The notes: generated by a model from the letters alone, not told the origin. A stretch of DNA of 64,000 nt from Aquificota bacterium (GCA_030549905.1 JAUQQK010000003.1:58401-122400); one strand, 5' to 3'. Positions 1 through 8,468 are shown, numbered from the stretch's first letter. A program made the numbers and translations.

Positions 1-289
1 AAGAAACTATTACAATACCAGCCTTTCCTTCCGGTGGAAGATAGCTTCTTCCTACCAGCCTGCCCCCCTCTATCCAGTAAATATAAAGTTCTAAATGGGT
101 ATTTTTGTTCCAGAAATGCCTTACAGCCCTGTCCTTGTAAAGGAAAACCATACCATCATAACCCACAAGATACCTTATGTGCATAAGACCCCTCGTATGT
201 TCTTCCGGCGTCCGGGCTATCATGAGCCTGCATTCCCTTCCTCCAGCCTGAGAAAATATGAAAATTGTCAACAGTATATTGAAAATCAT
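1..289 (-). CDS. DUF192 family secreted protein (3' part outside window)
   Basis: Reading the minus strand from the ATG at 289 gives 96 codons without a stop up to the window edge. The N-terminus is a hydrophobic signal-like segment (residues 1-15, ending SQAGG). It is followed by a DUF192-like core: TPEE..RGLM, then GMVFLY, then FWNKNTHLELYIYWIE, which matches the family pattern GLM..GM.F...FWMKNT...LDI. The function of DUF192 is not established; members are usually exported. No Shine-Dalgarno is visible, but a TATAAT lies 15 bases upstream (305-310). The gene is divergent from the fur-like gene, and its start codon lies inside a Fur-box-like site. The C-terminus is missing. Confidence 0.75.
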   Translation of the reverse strand, partial: MIFNILLTIFIFSQAGGRECRLMIARTPEEHTRGLMHIRYLVGYDGMVFLYKDRAVRHFWNKNTHLELYIYWIEGGRLVGRSYLPPEGKAGIVIVS

Positions 290-307
290 TAGCATGTGGT
301 TTATATT
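279..307 (+). promoter_or_regulatory. Promoter of the fur-family gene
   Basis: TTGAAA at 279-284 and TATATT at 302-307 are separated by exactly 17 bases. The predicted transcription start falls at about 313-315, on or next to the ATG at 315, so the mRNA would have little or no leader. Confidence 0.5.
280..294. promoter_or_regulatory. Fur-box-like operator
   Basis: TGAAAAT-C-ATTAGCA at 280-294 matches the Fur 7-1-7 consensus TGATAAT-N-ATTATCA at 12 of 14 positions. It lies between the -35 and -10 of the fur-like gene and covers the start codon of the divergent DUF192 gene. It fits an autoregulatory site, but the match is by eye and unproven. Confidence 0.4.
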
Positions 308-314
308 ATATGGC

Positions 315-749
315 ATGATGCTTGATAAGGAAAAAAGAATTCAGGAGTTTATAGAGGCATGTAAGGGTATGGGACTGAAGATAACGCCCCAGAGGGTAGC
401 TGTCTACGAAGTGCTATTAAACAGAGAAGACCACCCAACCGTTGAGGATATATACAACGAGATTAAGAAGAAATACCCCTTTGTATCCCTCGCCACCGTA
501 TACCGCACGGTAGAAACCCTTGAAGAGCTTGGCTTTGTAAAGAAGGTGGCTTACTGGGGTGGCTCCATAAGGTATGACGCAAACACGAGCGACCACCACC
601 ATCTTATATGCGTGCAGTGCGGAGCCATAAGGGATGTGGAGTTTCGTATAAACTGGGAACCCCCCGAGAGAATGGAAGGATACAGGGTGCTTAACTATTC
701 CCTTCACATATACGGAGTCTGTCCCACATGCCAAGCAAAGGAGAATTGA
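315..749 (+). CDS. Fur-family metalloregulator (Fur/PerR type)
   Basis: A protein of about 144 aa with an N-terminal winged helix (residues about 20-85, with ITPQR and SLATVYRTVETL typical of Fur) and a C-terminal dimerisation/metal domain. The metal domain has a histidine cluster at 94-96, C99-x2-C102 and C136-x2-C139, so both structural-zinc CxxC pairs are present. The family represses iron uptake or peroxide-response genes when metal-loaded; which type this is cannot be told from sequence. The start is ATG 315 or the adjacent ATG 318. Both lie at the predicted transcription start, without a Shine-Dalgarno. The pterin dehydratase gene follows 3 bases downstream. Confidence 0.9.
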   Translation: MMLDKEKRIQEFIEACKGMGLKITPQRVAVYEVLLNREDHPTVEDIYNEIKKKYPFVSLATVYRTVETLEELGFVKKVAYWGGSIRYDANTSDHHHLICVQCGAIRDVEFRINWEPPERMEGYRVLNYSLHIYGVCPTCQAKEN

Positions 750-752
750 TTA

Positions 753-1046
753 ATGGTCTTCTCTGAGGAGGAAATAAGACAAAAGCTGTCCAGCCTTTAC
801 GGATGGTCCTATCAAGAAGGCTACATAGTAAAGGAATATCAAACAAAAAACTGGAAGGAAACGGTCTTCCTCTTTAATGCCATAGCAAGCCTTGCGGAAG
901 CCCACTGGCATCATCCTGATGTGGAGGCTTCTTTTAAAAGGCTTAAAGTAAAGCTCACCACCCATGAGGCTAAGGGCATAACGGAAAAGGACTTTAGACT
1001 TGCGGAGGACATTGAAAAAATCGCTTCCCTAATCTTAAAAAGGTAG
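753..1046 (+). CDS. phhB: Pterin-4a-carbinolamine dehydratase (PCD/DCoH family)
   Basis: A 97-aa protein of full family length. It contains the signature EAHWHHPDVEASFKRLKVKL followed by TTHEAKGITEKD, with the catalytic-type histidine pair and the downstream histidine and aspartate. The family dehydrates 4a-hydroxytetrahydropterin. In bacteria without aromatic amino-acid hydroxylases it may serve molybdopterin or another pterin pathway. AGGAG at about 737-741 is the ribosome site. Probably co-transcribed with the fur-like gene. Confidence 0.85.
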   Translation: MVFSEEEIRQKLSSLYGWSYQEGYIVKEYQTKNWKETVFLFNAIASLAEAHWHHPDVEASFKRLKVKLTTHEAKGITEKDFRLAEDIEKIASLILKR

Positions 1047-1064
1047 TATAATATATACTCTGCA

Positions 1065-1142
1065 GGAGCCGTAGTTCAGCCCGGTCAGAACGCCGGCCTG
1101 TCAAGCCGGAGGGCGCGGGTTCAAGTCCCGTCGGCTCCGCCA
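1065..1142 (+). tRNA. tRNA-Asp (anticodon GTC)
   Basis: Seven-base acceptor stem ggagccg (1065-1071) pairs with cggctcc (1132-1138), with discriminator G and an encoded CCA at 1140-1142. The anticodon stem CCGGC/GCCGG encloses loop CTGTCAA, giving GTC. The T arm is GCGGG-TTCAAGT-CCCGT. It begins 18 bases after the pterin dehydratase stop. Confidence 0.96.
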
Positions 1143-1153
1143 CCTTTCAATAT

Positions 1154-1552
1154 TTGCCTGTGGTGGATAAGAAAAAGTATATCGTCGCCACCAACGAGCT
1201 TGGCTACAGGTTTGCTCCAAAGAGCAGGTATAGCCTTGACATAGCCATAGTGGGAAGAGAAAAGGTTAAAGAGCCTTCTGACAGCTACCTGCAAGTGCCT
1301 CCAAAGGTGGTCATAGAAGTGGATACAAAGGCAGACCTAAGGAGGTTTCCCTCCGCAGAGGACTACTACTTTATGAAGACTAAGGACCTTTTACAGGCTT
1401 GTGTGGAAAGGGTTTTGTGGATTTTTACAAGGGAAAGGCTTGTCCTGGTTGCACAGAAGGGGGAAAGGTGGTTCATAACCGACTGGAGGGACACGGTAGA
1501 GGTAATGGAAGGTGTGCCTTTAAACTTACAAAAGCTTATTCAAGAAACATAA
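1154..1552 (+). CDS. Uma2-like (DUF820) protein, 5'-truncated remnant
   Basis: 132 codons readable from TTG 1154. The C-terminal part resembles the Uma2/DUF820 PD-(D/E)XK-fold family: a D-x-A-I-V strand, then VVIEVD, a Y-x4-K helix region, and VLWIFT in place of the usual YWIVD. Family members usually have about 60 more N-terminal residues, which are absent here because the frame abuts the tRNA-Asp gene 11 bases upstream. There is no Shine-Dalgarno. It is probably a decayed copy cut by a tRNA-associated rearrangement; expression is doubtful. Confidence 0.5.
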   Translation: MPVVDKKKYIVATNELGYRFAPKSRYSLDIAIVGREKVKEPSDSYLQVPPKVVIEVDTKADLRRFPSAEDYYFMKTKDLLQACVERVLWIFTRERLVLVAQKGERWFITDWRDTVEVMEGVPLNLQKLIQET

Positions 1553-1554
1553 GC

Positions 1555-1785
1555 CTATTTTCTCGCAAGGAGGCTGAGAAGCAGAGTGAGAACTACAGAA
1601 AGTAGCAGGCTCAAGATTATGGAAGTAGCCAGGGGAAAGTAGAAGGTAAAACCATCTTTCTTTATGACTATATCCCCGGGGAGCCTTCCAAGACCGAAGG
1701 GCAGTTTTTCCATAAAGGTAAGGAGAAGACCCAAAAGTATTAGAAAAAGACCTACAAAGAGTAAGAACTTACCAAGCTCACTCAT
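1555..1785 (-). CDS. DUF2905 family small membrane protein
   Basis: A 76-aa protein with two membrane segments (about residues 5-25 and 50-72) flanking the conserved GRLPGDI...FYFPLATS signature of DUF2905. Function unknown. Its start overlaps the flhB stop by 4 bases, so it is the last gene of the flagellar export operon and probably translationally coupled. Confidence 0.85.
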   Translation of the reverse strand: MSELGKFLLFVGLFLILLGLLLTFMEKLPFGLGRLPGDIVIKKDGFTFYFPLATSIILSLLLSVVLTLLLSLLARK

Positions 1786-2828
1786 GCCACCACCTTCTTC
1801 TTCCTGAACATGATAAAGGCTATTATCTCAGCCACAGCCCTGTAGAACTTGGGAGGGATTTCTTCTCCTACTTCCACCGCAGGATACATAGCTCTTGCAA
1901 GCTCTTCCTTCCTTATTACAGGCACGTTATATTCCCTCGCTATATCCACTATTCTTTCAGCCACCTGTCCCTTTCCCTTTGCCAGCACTTTTGGAGCCTT
2001 ATCGCCCTCCTCGGGTGCGTACCTCAGGGCTATGGCTATATGGGTAGGGTTTGTTATCACAACGCTTGCCTTTGGCACCTCTTTGAACATTCTACCCCTT
2101 GCCAGCTGTCTCATCCTTTTCCTTATAGCACCTTTTATTAGAGGGTTTCCTTCATGCTGTTTGTATTCCTCCTTTATCTCCTCCTTGCTCATCCTTATCC
2201 TTCTCTCGTAGTCCCATTTTCTGTATGCAAAGTCAAGCATGGCTATAAATATGGCAAAGAGGCTCAGCACCAATAGGGTCTTAAAAATAAGACCAAGTAT
2301 ATACATAAAGGCGTCGGACGTGTCCTGCGCGGATATGGTTATAAGTCTTGATACATCACCTTTCAGCAAAAAATAAGCCACCGCAAGAAAAAGGGACACC
2401 TTCAATATGTTCTTTATCAGTTCAAAAAGGGTAGTAAGAGAGAGGATTCTTTTGATGCCCTCAAGGGGGTTTAGTCTCTCCCATTTGAACTGTAAAGGCT
2501 TTAGTGTAAAGATAAAGCCAAACTGTCCTATATGGACGAGTATAACGGACGTAAGCCCTATTAGAAAAAAGGGCAGCAGCAGGAAAGGAAACCTGTCTTT
2601 TGCATAGGTAATAACTGTTGAAGTGCTCACATATGGATTGCCGGCTATTAAACCCATAAACCGGACCATCTCGTAGAAAAGGTATGCACCGGATAAGAAA
2701 AGGACAAGAACGGACAGAAGTACGGATATGGAGGAGGCAAGCTCCACGCTCTTTGCCACATTTCCCTCCTCCCTTAGCTTTTTTCTACGATACGGCGTTG
2801 CCTTTTCCGTCCTATTTTCCTGAGCCAT
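1782..2828 (-). CDS. flhB: Flagellar export switch protein FlhB
   Basis: A 348-aa integral membrane component of the flagellar type III export gate that switches substrate class after autocleavage. The N-terminus (RTEKATPYRRKKLREEGNVAKS) is typical. Four membrane segments follow, then the cytoplasmic domain with the self-cleaving NPTH motif at residues 260-263. The start at 2828 is chosen because a GGGGGAT ribosome site precedes it and it begins just after the fliR stop; an upstream in-frame ATG at 2852 lies within fliR. Confidence 0.96.
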   Translation of the reverse strand: MAQENRTEKATPYRRKKLREEGNVAKSVELASSISVLLSVLVLFLSGAYLFYEMVRFMGLIAGNPYVSTSTVITYAKDRFPFLLLPFFLIGLTSVILVHIGQFGFIFTLKPLQFKWERLNPLEGIKRILSLTTLFELIKNILKVSLFLAVAYFLLKGDVSRLITISAQDTSDAFMYILGLIFKTLLVLSLFAIFIAMLDFAYRKWDYERRIRMSKEEIKEEYKQHEGNPLIKGAIRKRMRQLARGRMFKEVPKASVVITNPTHIAIALRYAPEEGDKAPKVLAKGKGQVAERIVDIAREYNVPVIRKEELARAMYPAVEVGEEIPPKFYRAVAEIIAFIMFRKKKVVA

Positions 2829-2829
2829 A

Positions 2830-3588
2830 CTATCCCCCAAAAAGGGATACAAACTTAATTATATACTCCCTTGCATGAGAGGTGAAAAGTCCCAAAGAAA
2901 TGGACAAGCTTAACATTACAACAATAAAGCCTATAAAGAGCTGTATGGGAAGCCCCACGATAAAAACATTTACCTGCGGTATGAAGCGGTTTATCAGGGC
3001 AAGCACAAGGTTAAAAACTATCATCACTACTATAAGGGGCAGAGCTATCTTGAAGGCAAGCAGAAAGCTCTCGTAAAAGAAGGTAAGAAATACATCAGGG
3101 TTAATCTCATACAGGTTAAAGGTGCCAGGCGGGTATCTTTTGAAGCTGTTTGCCATAGAAAGAAGCACAATCTCCGGACCGCCTACAGATATGAAAAGCA
3201 GAGTGGCTAACAGGTAATAGAAGACTGCCATAACTGTAGTCTGTGGCTGCTGTGGTAAAAATACGGTGGCAAGCCCAAGACCCATGTTTAGGCTAATTAG
3301 CTCTCCAGCCATCTGGAGGGCATCAAACAGCAATCTAAGCATAAGCCCTGCAGTAAAGCCAAAGAGGGCTTCTTTAAGCATGGCAAGAAGGTAGTGGACT
3401 GTGGTGGGAAAGCTCTGAGGTGGTGGCTGAACATAAAGGAAGAGGGAAAAGGCAATGGCTGTTGCAAGGAAAACCTTGAAGGTATTTGGCATAAACTCCT
3501 TGCCGAAAATGGGAACCAGCAAAAGAAAAAAGACAACTCTAAGATAGTATAGGAACAGGTTTAAAAGCTCGTTTAAATCAAGGCTCAT
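2830..3588 (-). CDS. fliR: Flagellar export gate protein FliR
   Basis: 252 aa, highly hydrophobic, with about six membrane segments. FliR forms the export gate core with FliP and FliQ. Recognition rests on overall hydropathy, motifs such as ALQMAGELISLNMGLGLA, and its position between fliQ and flhB. The start overlaps the fliQ stop by 4 bases. Confidence 0.94.
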   Translation of the reverse strand: MSLDLNELLNLFLYYLRVVFFLLLVPIFGKEFMPNTFKVFLATAIAFSLFLYVQPPPQSFPTTVHYLLAMLKEALFGFTAGLMLRLLFDALQMAGELISLNMGLGLATVFLPQQPQTTVMAVFYYLLATLLFISVGGPEIVLLSMANSFKRYPPGTFNLYEINPDVFLTFFYESFLLAFKIALPLIVVMIVFNLVLALINRFIPQVNVFIVGLPIQLFIGFIVVMLSLSISLGLFTSHAREYIIKFVSLFGG

Positions 3589-3854
3589 CGGAGCCAGGCT
3601 GGTAGGTTCACTATTATCTCTTTTGTGTAATCAAGCAGTTTGTTGAGCATCCACGCACCCAGCAATAGCACCACCACGTAGGCTGCTATAATCTTGGGTA
3701 TATAGCTAAGGGTCATCTCCTGAATCTGGGTGGCAGACTGCAGTATGCTTATGATAAGTCCTACAAGAAAGGTGGCAAGCAGGATTGGAGCGGACAACAT
3801 AAGGGCAAGCTCTAAAGCCTTCTGTCCCATGGATATAACAAAGTCCGGGCTCAT
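3585..3854 (-). CDS. fliQ: Flagellar export gate protein FliQ
   Basis: An 89-aa protein with two membrane segments and the FliQ pattern (LVGLIISILQSATQIQEMTL followed by K). It is an inner-membrane subunit of the type III export gate. It overlaps fliP upstream and fliR downstream by 4 bases each. Confidence 0.95.
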   Translation of the reverse strand: MSPDFVISMGQKALELALMLSAPILLATFLVGLIISILQSATQIQEMTLSYIPKIIAAYVVVLLLGAWMLNKLLDYTKEIIVNLPAWLR

Positions 3855-4585
3855 TGGTAGCTCCTTACTAAGGATAATACAACAAGCTCCCAGCCGTTGG
3901 CAAGAACAAAGAGCATTATCTTAAAGGGAAGGGATATTATCTGGGGCGGTATCATCAGGATACCCATGGATATAAGAATGGAAGCCACCACAAGGTCTAT
4001 TATCAAAAAGGGAAGGTATAAAAGGAATACTATCTGAAAGGCAGTACTTATCTCACTAACCATAAAGGCAGGAATGAGGACGCTCAAAGGCACATCCTCT
4101 GGCTTTTTTATCTTTTCCCTTTCTTCCTTTGGCAGGTTTGCCATATCAAGGAAAACCTTCAGGCTTTCCTTTCTTGTATTCTTCGCCATAAACTCCTTCA
4201 TGATGGAAGAAGTTTTCTCAAAAAACACAGAATCGTTTATCTTACCCTTCAGAAGAGGCTGTAGAGCCTCCTCGTTTATCCTGTCAAAAGTGGGCTTCAT
4301 CACAAAGAAGGTAAGAAAAAGTGCTAAGGATATTATCACCTGATTGGGTGGCACCGTTGGAACGCCCAAGGCTTGCCTTATTAGAGATAAGACTATCACT
4401 ATCCTTATGAAGGAGGTGGTCATTATCAGTATGGAGGGTGCTAAGGATAGTACTGTTAAGAGTATGAGAAGTCTTATGGAGGTATCAAGCTGTCCCGTGC
4501 CTATCTTCAGGTCTATGTTCGGGATTATCTGCTGGGCAAGGGCTAAGGTGGGAAAAAAAAGACTAATCAGAAGCCCCTTCTTCAT
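3851..4585 (-). CDS. fliP: Flagellar export gate protein FliP
   Basis: 244 aa with a cleavable signal (residues 1-17, ending ALA) and the conserved core SLAPSILIMTTSFIRIVIVL and VPPNQVIISLALFLTFFVM. FliP nucleates the export gate. The start at 4585 is preferred over an upstream in-frame codon at 4609 because it begins directly with the signal peptide and is preceded by GGAGGTG; it lies 23 bases inside the end of fliO. Confidence 0.95.
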   Translation of the reverse strand: MKKGLLISLFFPTLALAQQIIPNIDLKIGTGQLDTSIRLLILLTVLSLAPSILIMTTSFIRIVIVLSLIRQALGVPTVPPNQVIISLALFLTFFVMKPTFDRINEEALQPLLKGKINDSVFFEKTSSIMKEFMAKNTRKESLKVFLDMANLPKEEREKIKKPEDVPLSVLIPAFMVSEISTAFQIVFLLYLPFLIIDLVVASILISMGILMIPPQIISLPFKIMLFVLANGWELVVLSLVRSYQ

Positions 4586-4841
4586 CTCTGTACAGCACCT
4601 CCACCGCACCTTCCGTCATAGCCACCACAAAAAGCCTTCCATTGACCTCCAGCTCTACTATGTAGAAGCTCCTTCCTACAGGTATGAGCCTTATGAGTTT
4701 AACCTTGGAGCCCTCACCCTTGCCAGCCAGTTTTAGCCTCAGAAGAAGGGGCAGAAGGTAAGGAAGCACCAGCAGTATAAGCACAAGGACGATGGCTAAG
4801 GACACTAAAACCCTCAGAAAATCTATAAAAAGGTCGCTCAT
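4563..4841 (-). CDS. fliO: Flagellar biosynthesis protein FliO
   Basis: A 92-aa protein with one N-terminal membrane segment (about residues 8-33) followed by a small basic SH3-like domain (VKLIRLIPVGRSFYIVELEV), the usual layout of FliO, which assists FliP assembly. The family is poorly conserved, so the assignment leans on its position between fliL and fliP and on the LIPVG-x-R-x-F pattern. Confidence 0.85.
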   Translation of the reverse strand: MSDLFIDFLRVLVSLAIVLVLILLVLPYLLPLLLRLKLAGKGEGSKVKLIRLIPVGRSFYIVELEVNGRLFVVAMTEGAVEVLYRDEEGASD

Positions 4842-5314
4842 GTGGTTTGCACCACGAACTCTGTAAAGTATATGTTCCTCACACCACCCTCTAAGAGTAT
4901 GGTATTTATCCTGCGAATAATCTCAAGCCTTAGGTTTTCTCTCCCTTCTGGAGTCTTTACAACCGCAGAGGTTTTACTGCTTATAACATCTATTATGGCA
5001 TCCTTTATGATGGGGAGCCTTTTCTCCACCTCCTGCCTTACCTTCTCGTTGGATAGTTCCAGGGTTATAGAAACCCTCGCAAAAGCATCCGTATCCCTGT
5101 CCGCAAGGTTTACTGTGAAAACGCCAAGGTCCATCATAACACCCACCTGAGTGGGCATTGGAGCATGTTCTTCCTTCTTTTCCTTTTTAGCAAACAGGAA
5201 AAAGTAAGCTCCACCGCCTGCACCAGCCAAAATAAGAAGCAATAAGGGTATAAAAAGTAATTTTTTAGAGCCTCCCTTTTTCCCTTCCTGAGCCTCCTTC
5301 GCCTCCTCAGCCAT
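4838..5314 (-). CDS. fliL: Flagellar basal-body protein FliL
   Basis: A 158-aa single-span protein: charged cytoplasmic N-terminus, membrane helix at about 19-42, and a periplasmic domain with LGVFTVNL..RD..AFARVSITLEL and RLPIIKDAIIDVIS, typical of FliL, which associates with the stator. No Shine-Dalgarno precedes ATG 5314. A TATAAT lies 6 bases before it, so an internal leaderless transcript from inside the operon is possible. Confidence 0.93.
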   Translation of the reverse strand: MAEEAKEAQEGKKGGSKKLLFIPLLLLILAGAGGGAYFFLFAKKEKKEEHAPMPTQVGVMMDLGVFTVNLADRDTDAFARVSITLELSNEKVRQEVEKRLPIIKDAIIDVISSKTSAVVKTPEGRENLRLEIIRRINTILLEGGVRNIYFTEFVVQTT

Positions 5315-5326
5315 GTTTAAATTATA

Positions 5327-6115
5327 TTACCTTCTGAGGTTTGCAGTCTGTCCAAGCATGTCATCCGCAGCAGTTATACCCTTTGTGTTGAATTCAAAAG
5401 CCCTCTGAGCTATTATAAGGCTCACCATTTCTTCCACTATGTTTACATTGGATGCTTCAAGATATCCCTGAAGCAGGGTTCCAATACCCTGATTGCCCGG
5501 GTTATCTATAACTGGCTCTCCAGAGGCATCCGTCTGTATAAATAGGTTATTCCCTATCCTTCTTAAACCCGCAGGGTTGACAAACTTGGCAAGCTCAAAC
5601 CTTCCCACCTCCTCTACGGCGGTAGCCCCCTGCCTAAGAACGGTGACGGTCCCATCGGGTCCTATACCCACGCTAATGGCATCCGGTGGTATGGTTATCT
5701 CTGGGTCAAGGGGGTATCCGTCAGGGTTTACAATACGCCCATCCGCGTCAAGCCTGAACTGTCCGTTGCGCGTGTAGGCTATGGTGCCGTCAGGGAGCAC
5801 TACCTTAAAAAAGCCTTCACCCTGTATGGCTATGTCCAATTGATTTCCCGTCTGAAAGATGTTTCCCTGAGTAAATATACCATAGGTATCTGAAATATAA
5901 GTGCCAAGACCAATTTGAAAGCCAGATGGGTTCCTCGTAGCCGGCGATGTGGGAGCACCTGGGTCTCTGATGGTTTGATAGACAAGGTCCTGGAAGGTGG
6001 CACGCATCTTCTTAAAGCCTACCGTGTTCACATTAGCCATGTTGTGGGATATGACGTCCAGGTTCGTCTGCTGGGCTGTCATGCCGGAGGCGGAAGTCCA
6101 AAGAGCTCTAAACAT
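5327..6115 (-). CDS. flgG: Flagellar distal rod protein FlgG
   Basis: 262 aa, full length. The N-terminal rod signature ([20 protein letters not shown], then [12 protein letters not shown]) and the C-terminal [22 protein letters not shown] helix of axial proteins are both present. FlgG forms the distal rod. GGAGGGG precedes the start, which lies 19 bases after the upstream nitronate-monooxygenase-like gene. Confidence 0.96.
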   Translation of the reverse strand: MFRALWTSASGMTAQQTNLDVISHNMANVNTVGFKKMRATFQDLVYQTIRDPGAPTSPATRNPSGFQIGLGTYISDTYGIFTQGNIFQTGNQLDIAIQGEGFFKVVLPDGTIAYTRNGQFRLDADGRIVNPDGYPLDPEITIPPDAISVGIGPDGTVTVLRQGATAVEEVGRFELAKFVNPAGLRRIGNNLFIQTDASGEPVIDNPGNQGIGTLLQGYLEASNVNIVEEMVSLIIAQRAFEFNTKGITAADDMLGQTANLRR

Positions 6116-6134
6116 AGCTACCCCTCCTTACTTT

Positions 6135-7265
6135 TTATTTTAATGCATAACTTTCTTCCACCGTTGGGTCTGGTCTTTTGCCCGTTAGCATTTCAATAAG
6201 CTCCTTAACGCTTATTATACCCTGTCTTTTCAAGAGATGTCCGTTTGCCCCGCTTATAAAAATGCCCTCTTCATAGTCTCCAAGCCATGCCTTACCAAGC
6301 CTGTCCGCTATGCAAAAGCCCACCTTTTTAGCTTCCTCACCCTTATTACACGGAGTTATACAGTGCGACACGCACCCGTTCCAGCCATTATAACCAGAAA
6401 GAAGCCTTTCAATAAAGGGAGTCCTTATAACCCTTAGGGGATAACCTACAGGAGACTTAAAGAGAATTATATCCTCTTCTTCCGCATTAAGGACTATCTC
6501 CTTGTATATGAGCGGTGCATCGCATTCGTGGGTTGCTATAAACCTTGTAGCCATCTGAACACCGCTTGCACCCCTGTCTATATACCACTTTATATCTTTA
6601 TAGCTCCAAACACCACCAGCCACTATTACGGGTATGTTCCCCCATCTTTCTGCTTCCTCAAGCACTGAAGGAAAAAGGCTTTCAAGCTGGTATTCGGGCA
6701 TAAAACACTCCTCATACTTAAAGCCCTGATGACCTCCAGACTTGGGACCCTCTAACACTACCGCATCCGGAAGTCTTTTATACCTCTTTTCCCATGTTCT
6801 GCATATAAGGTTCAAAGCCCTTGCGGAGGAAACTATCGGTATAAGAGCCACATCCGCATCACCCACATACTCGGGAAGCTTTAGAGGAAGTCCTGCACCT
6901 GAAATTATGGCGTCTGCCCCCGCCTCCACCGCATCCTGTGCAACCCTGCCATAATCTGTTATTGCACACAGAATGTTCACGCCGATGGCTCCTCTACCTT
7001 CTGATAGCCTCTTTGCCTCCTTAATAATCCTTGTAAGGGCTTCCTTGCTGTGTGTGTATATGGAACCTATAGGTCTTCCAAACTTATCCCTTTTTACAAG
7101 CTCAGGATATCTGTAGCCGGTTCCCACCGCAGAAACCACACCAACAGCGCCCTCGCGAGCAACTGCACCCGCAAGCCTTTCCCAGGATATACCAACACCC
7201 ATACCCCCCTGTATGATAGGAACAGGCACCCTTTTGTTTCTCAGTTTAAGAGGTGGTAAAGACAT
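6135..7265 (-). CDS. Nitronate monooxygenase-like flavoprotein (NMO/2-nitropropane dioxygenase family)
   Basis: A 376-aa TIM-barrel FMN protein. The N-terminus has PIIQGGMGVGISW; the flavin-binding signature SGGHQG follows EGP near residue 180; IPVIVAGGVW and GVQMATRF form the phosphate-binding end of the barrel. A cysteine-rich stretch (CVSHCITPC) near residue 305 is characteristic of a bacterial subgroup with no proven nitronate activity; it might also be a flavin-dependent enoyl reductase-like enzyme. AGGAGG precedes the start. It is the first gene of the unit that continues into flgG. Confidence 0.8.
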   Translation of the reverse strand: MSLPPLKLRNKRVPVPIIQGGMGVGISWERLAGAVAREGAVGVVSAVGTGYRYPELVKRDKFGRPIGSIYTHSKEALTRIIKEAKRLSEGRGAIGVNILCAITDYGRVAQDAVEAGADAIISGAGLPLKLPEYVGDADVALIPIVSSARALNLICRTWEKRYKRLPDAVVLEGPKSGGHQGFKYEECFMPEYQLESLFPSVLEEAERWGNIPVIVAGGVWSYKDIKWYIDRGASGVQMATRFIATHECDAPLIYKEIVLNAEEEDIILFKSPVGYPLRVIRTPFIERLLSGYNGWNGCVSHCITPCNKGEEAKKVGFCIADRLGKAWLGDYEEGIFISGANGHLLKRQGIISVKELIEMLTGKRPDPTVEESYALK

Positions 7266-7297
7266 AATAACCTCCTTGCTATTCTTAGCAGCTTAAT

Positions 7298-7325
7298 AAT
7301 ATACTCCCACGCATAAAGGTGGCAA
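7298..7325 (-). promoter_or_regulatory. Promoter of the nitronate-monooxygenase/flagellar operon
   Basis: On the minus strand TTGCCA (7320-7325) and TATATT (7298-7303) are 16 bases apart, 33 bases upstream of the start at 7265. This is a sigma70-type arrangement, not a sigma28 one. Confidence 0.45.
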
Positions 7326-7327
7326 GT

Positions 7328-8320
7328 TTATGTAATTGGGTCCTGTTCCTCCTCATAAGCATTAAGCACATGCTTTAAGGTGCGCCTATCCAACAACTGG
7401 CATAGCTCCTCTACGGTAAGCCTTTTCTCAGATAGCAACTTTCCAAGCTTGAATATCTGCTTTTGTGAAGGAGAATTGTAGAAGGGCTTTATTCCCTTCT
7501 CCATGTAGTCAATCAGACAGCTAACTTCATCCTTTGAAATCATACTTGATGTAAGGGCGCGCTTTATAAGTTCATTAGCCTCTTCAATGCCCAGACTTTT
7601 AAATTCTTCTAAAATATCCTCGTTGGATGGTATGAGATAGTAAAGACATCTCTCATAGAGCAAGCCAGTTATCAAAGCATCTCTAACGTTGTAGTTCGCC
7701 AGTTCTTCATACTTACTGGAAGAGAAAAGCTCTCTTACCCTACTACCATCAACGCCACCCTTGTCAATGGATATGTTAAACCTTTTTGATATGAATTCAA
7801 GTTTGTAGCTTCTGCCAGCTACACTTAAAAGGTCCTTCAAATCATAATGCTCAATCCTGTTAAAGGTAAAGTAGCTATGGAAACCTGCGGGTTTTAAACC
7901 ATGTATAATTGTTCTTACCTTTATAAACTCTAAGTCAAATCCTTTTCCATGAAAGCTTATTAGCCTGTCAATACCTTCAAGCCTTCTCCACACTTCCTCA
8001 AGCAATCTTCTTTCCGCCTCATACAGTCCTGTAGATGGATTAAAACACATATGAGATACCTTTACCGTCTTTTCTTCCAGCCTTATTTCCTGAGCAGGTG
8101 AGCCATCTCCTATAAAAAGAACCTCAGCACGGTTTTCTTCAGGATAGAAGAAGGCGCAGGAAACTAAGAAGGAAACGTATGGGTTTGTAAAAAGGTCCCT
8201 GTGGAAACCTTCCTTATCCTCTCCGTAATCCCTTCTACTCTTTAGGTATTCAACCTCCTCCTTGTCTATCTCTTCCACAGGACAGTAGGTTTCAATATCA
8301 AAGCTTGCGACCCTTCCCAT
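7328..8320 (-). CDS. Stand-alone DnaQ-like/PolB-type 3'-5' exonuclease
   Basis: 330 aa. The DEDD exonuclease fold is recognisable: ExoI motif FDIET at residues 7-11, a middle motif SFHGKGFDLEFI, and ExoIII YNVRDALITGLLY (Y-x3-D type). It matches the predicted PolB-associated exonuclease-like family, with no polymerase domain. The C-terminal roughly 90 residues are helical and unassigned. GGAGGGT precedes ATG 8320. Divergent from the 469-aa gene. Confidence 0.75.
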   Translation of the reverse strand: MGRVASFDIETYCPVEEIDKEEVEYLKSRRDYGEDKEGFHRDLFTNPYVSFLVSCAFFYPEENRAEVLFIGDGSPAQEIRLEEKTVKVSHMCFNPSTGLYEAERRLLEEVWRRLEGIDRLISFHGKGFDLEFIKVRTIIHGLKPAGFHSYFTFNRIEHYDLKDLLSVAGRSYKLEFISKRFNISIDKGGVDGSRVRELFSSSKYEELANYNVRDALITGLLYERCLYYLIPSNEDILEEFKSLGIEEANELIKRALTSSMISKDEVSCLIDYMEKGIKPFYNSPSQKQIFKLGKLLSEKRLTVEELCQLLDRRTLKHVLNAYEEEQDPIT

Positions 8321-8468
8321 TACACCCTCCTGAGGATTATTATAAACAATACAATAGTGGATTTTCTGACATATCTTAGTAATACATGTTTTCTTATTGA
8401 AACTTAAAAACTTCTAATTGGCATAAGCATGTTAGGGAAATACATTAAACACACAAGGAGGTAGGGAC

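Noticed and set aside
95..292. 65-codon plus-strand frame
   Set aside because: It is antisense to the DUF192 gene, which shows family motifs and a signal peptide on the minus strand.
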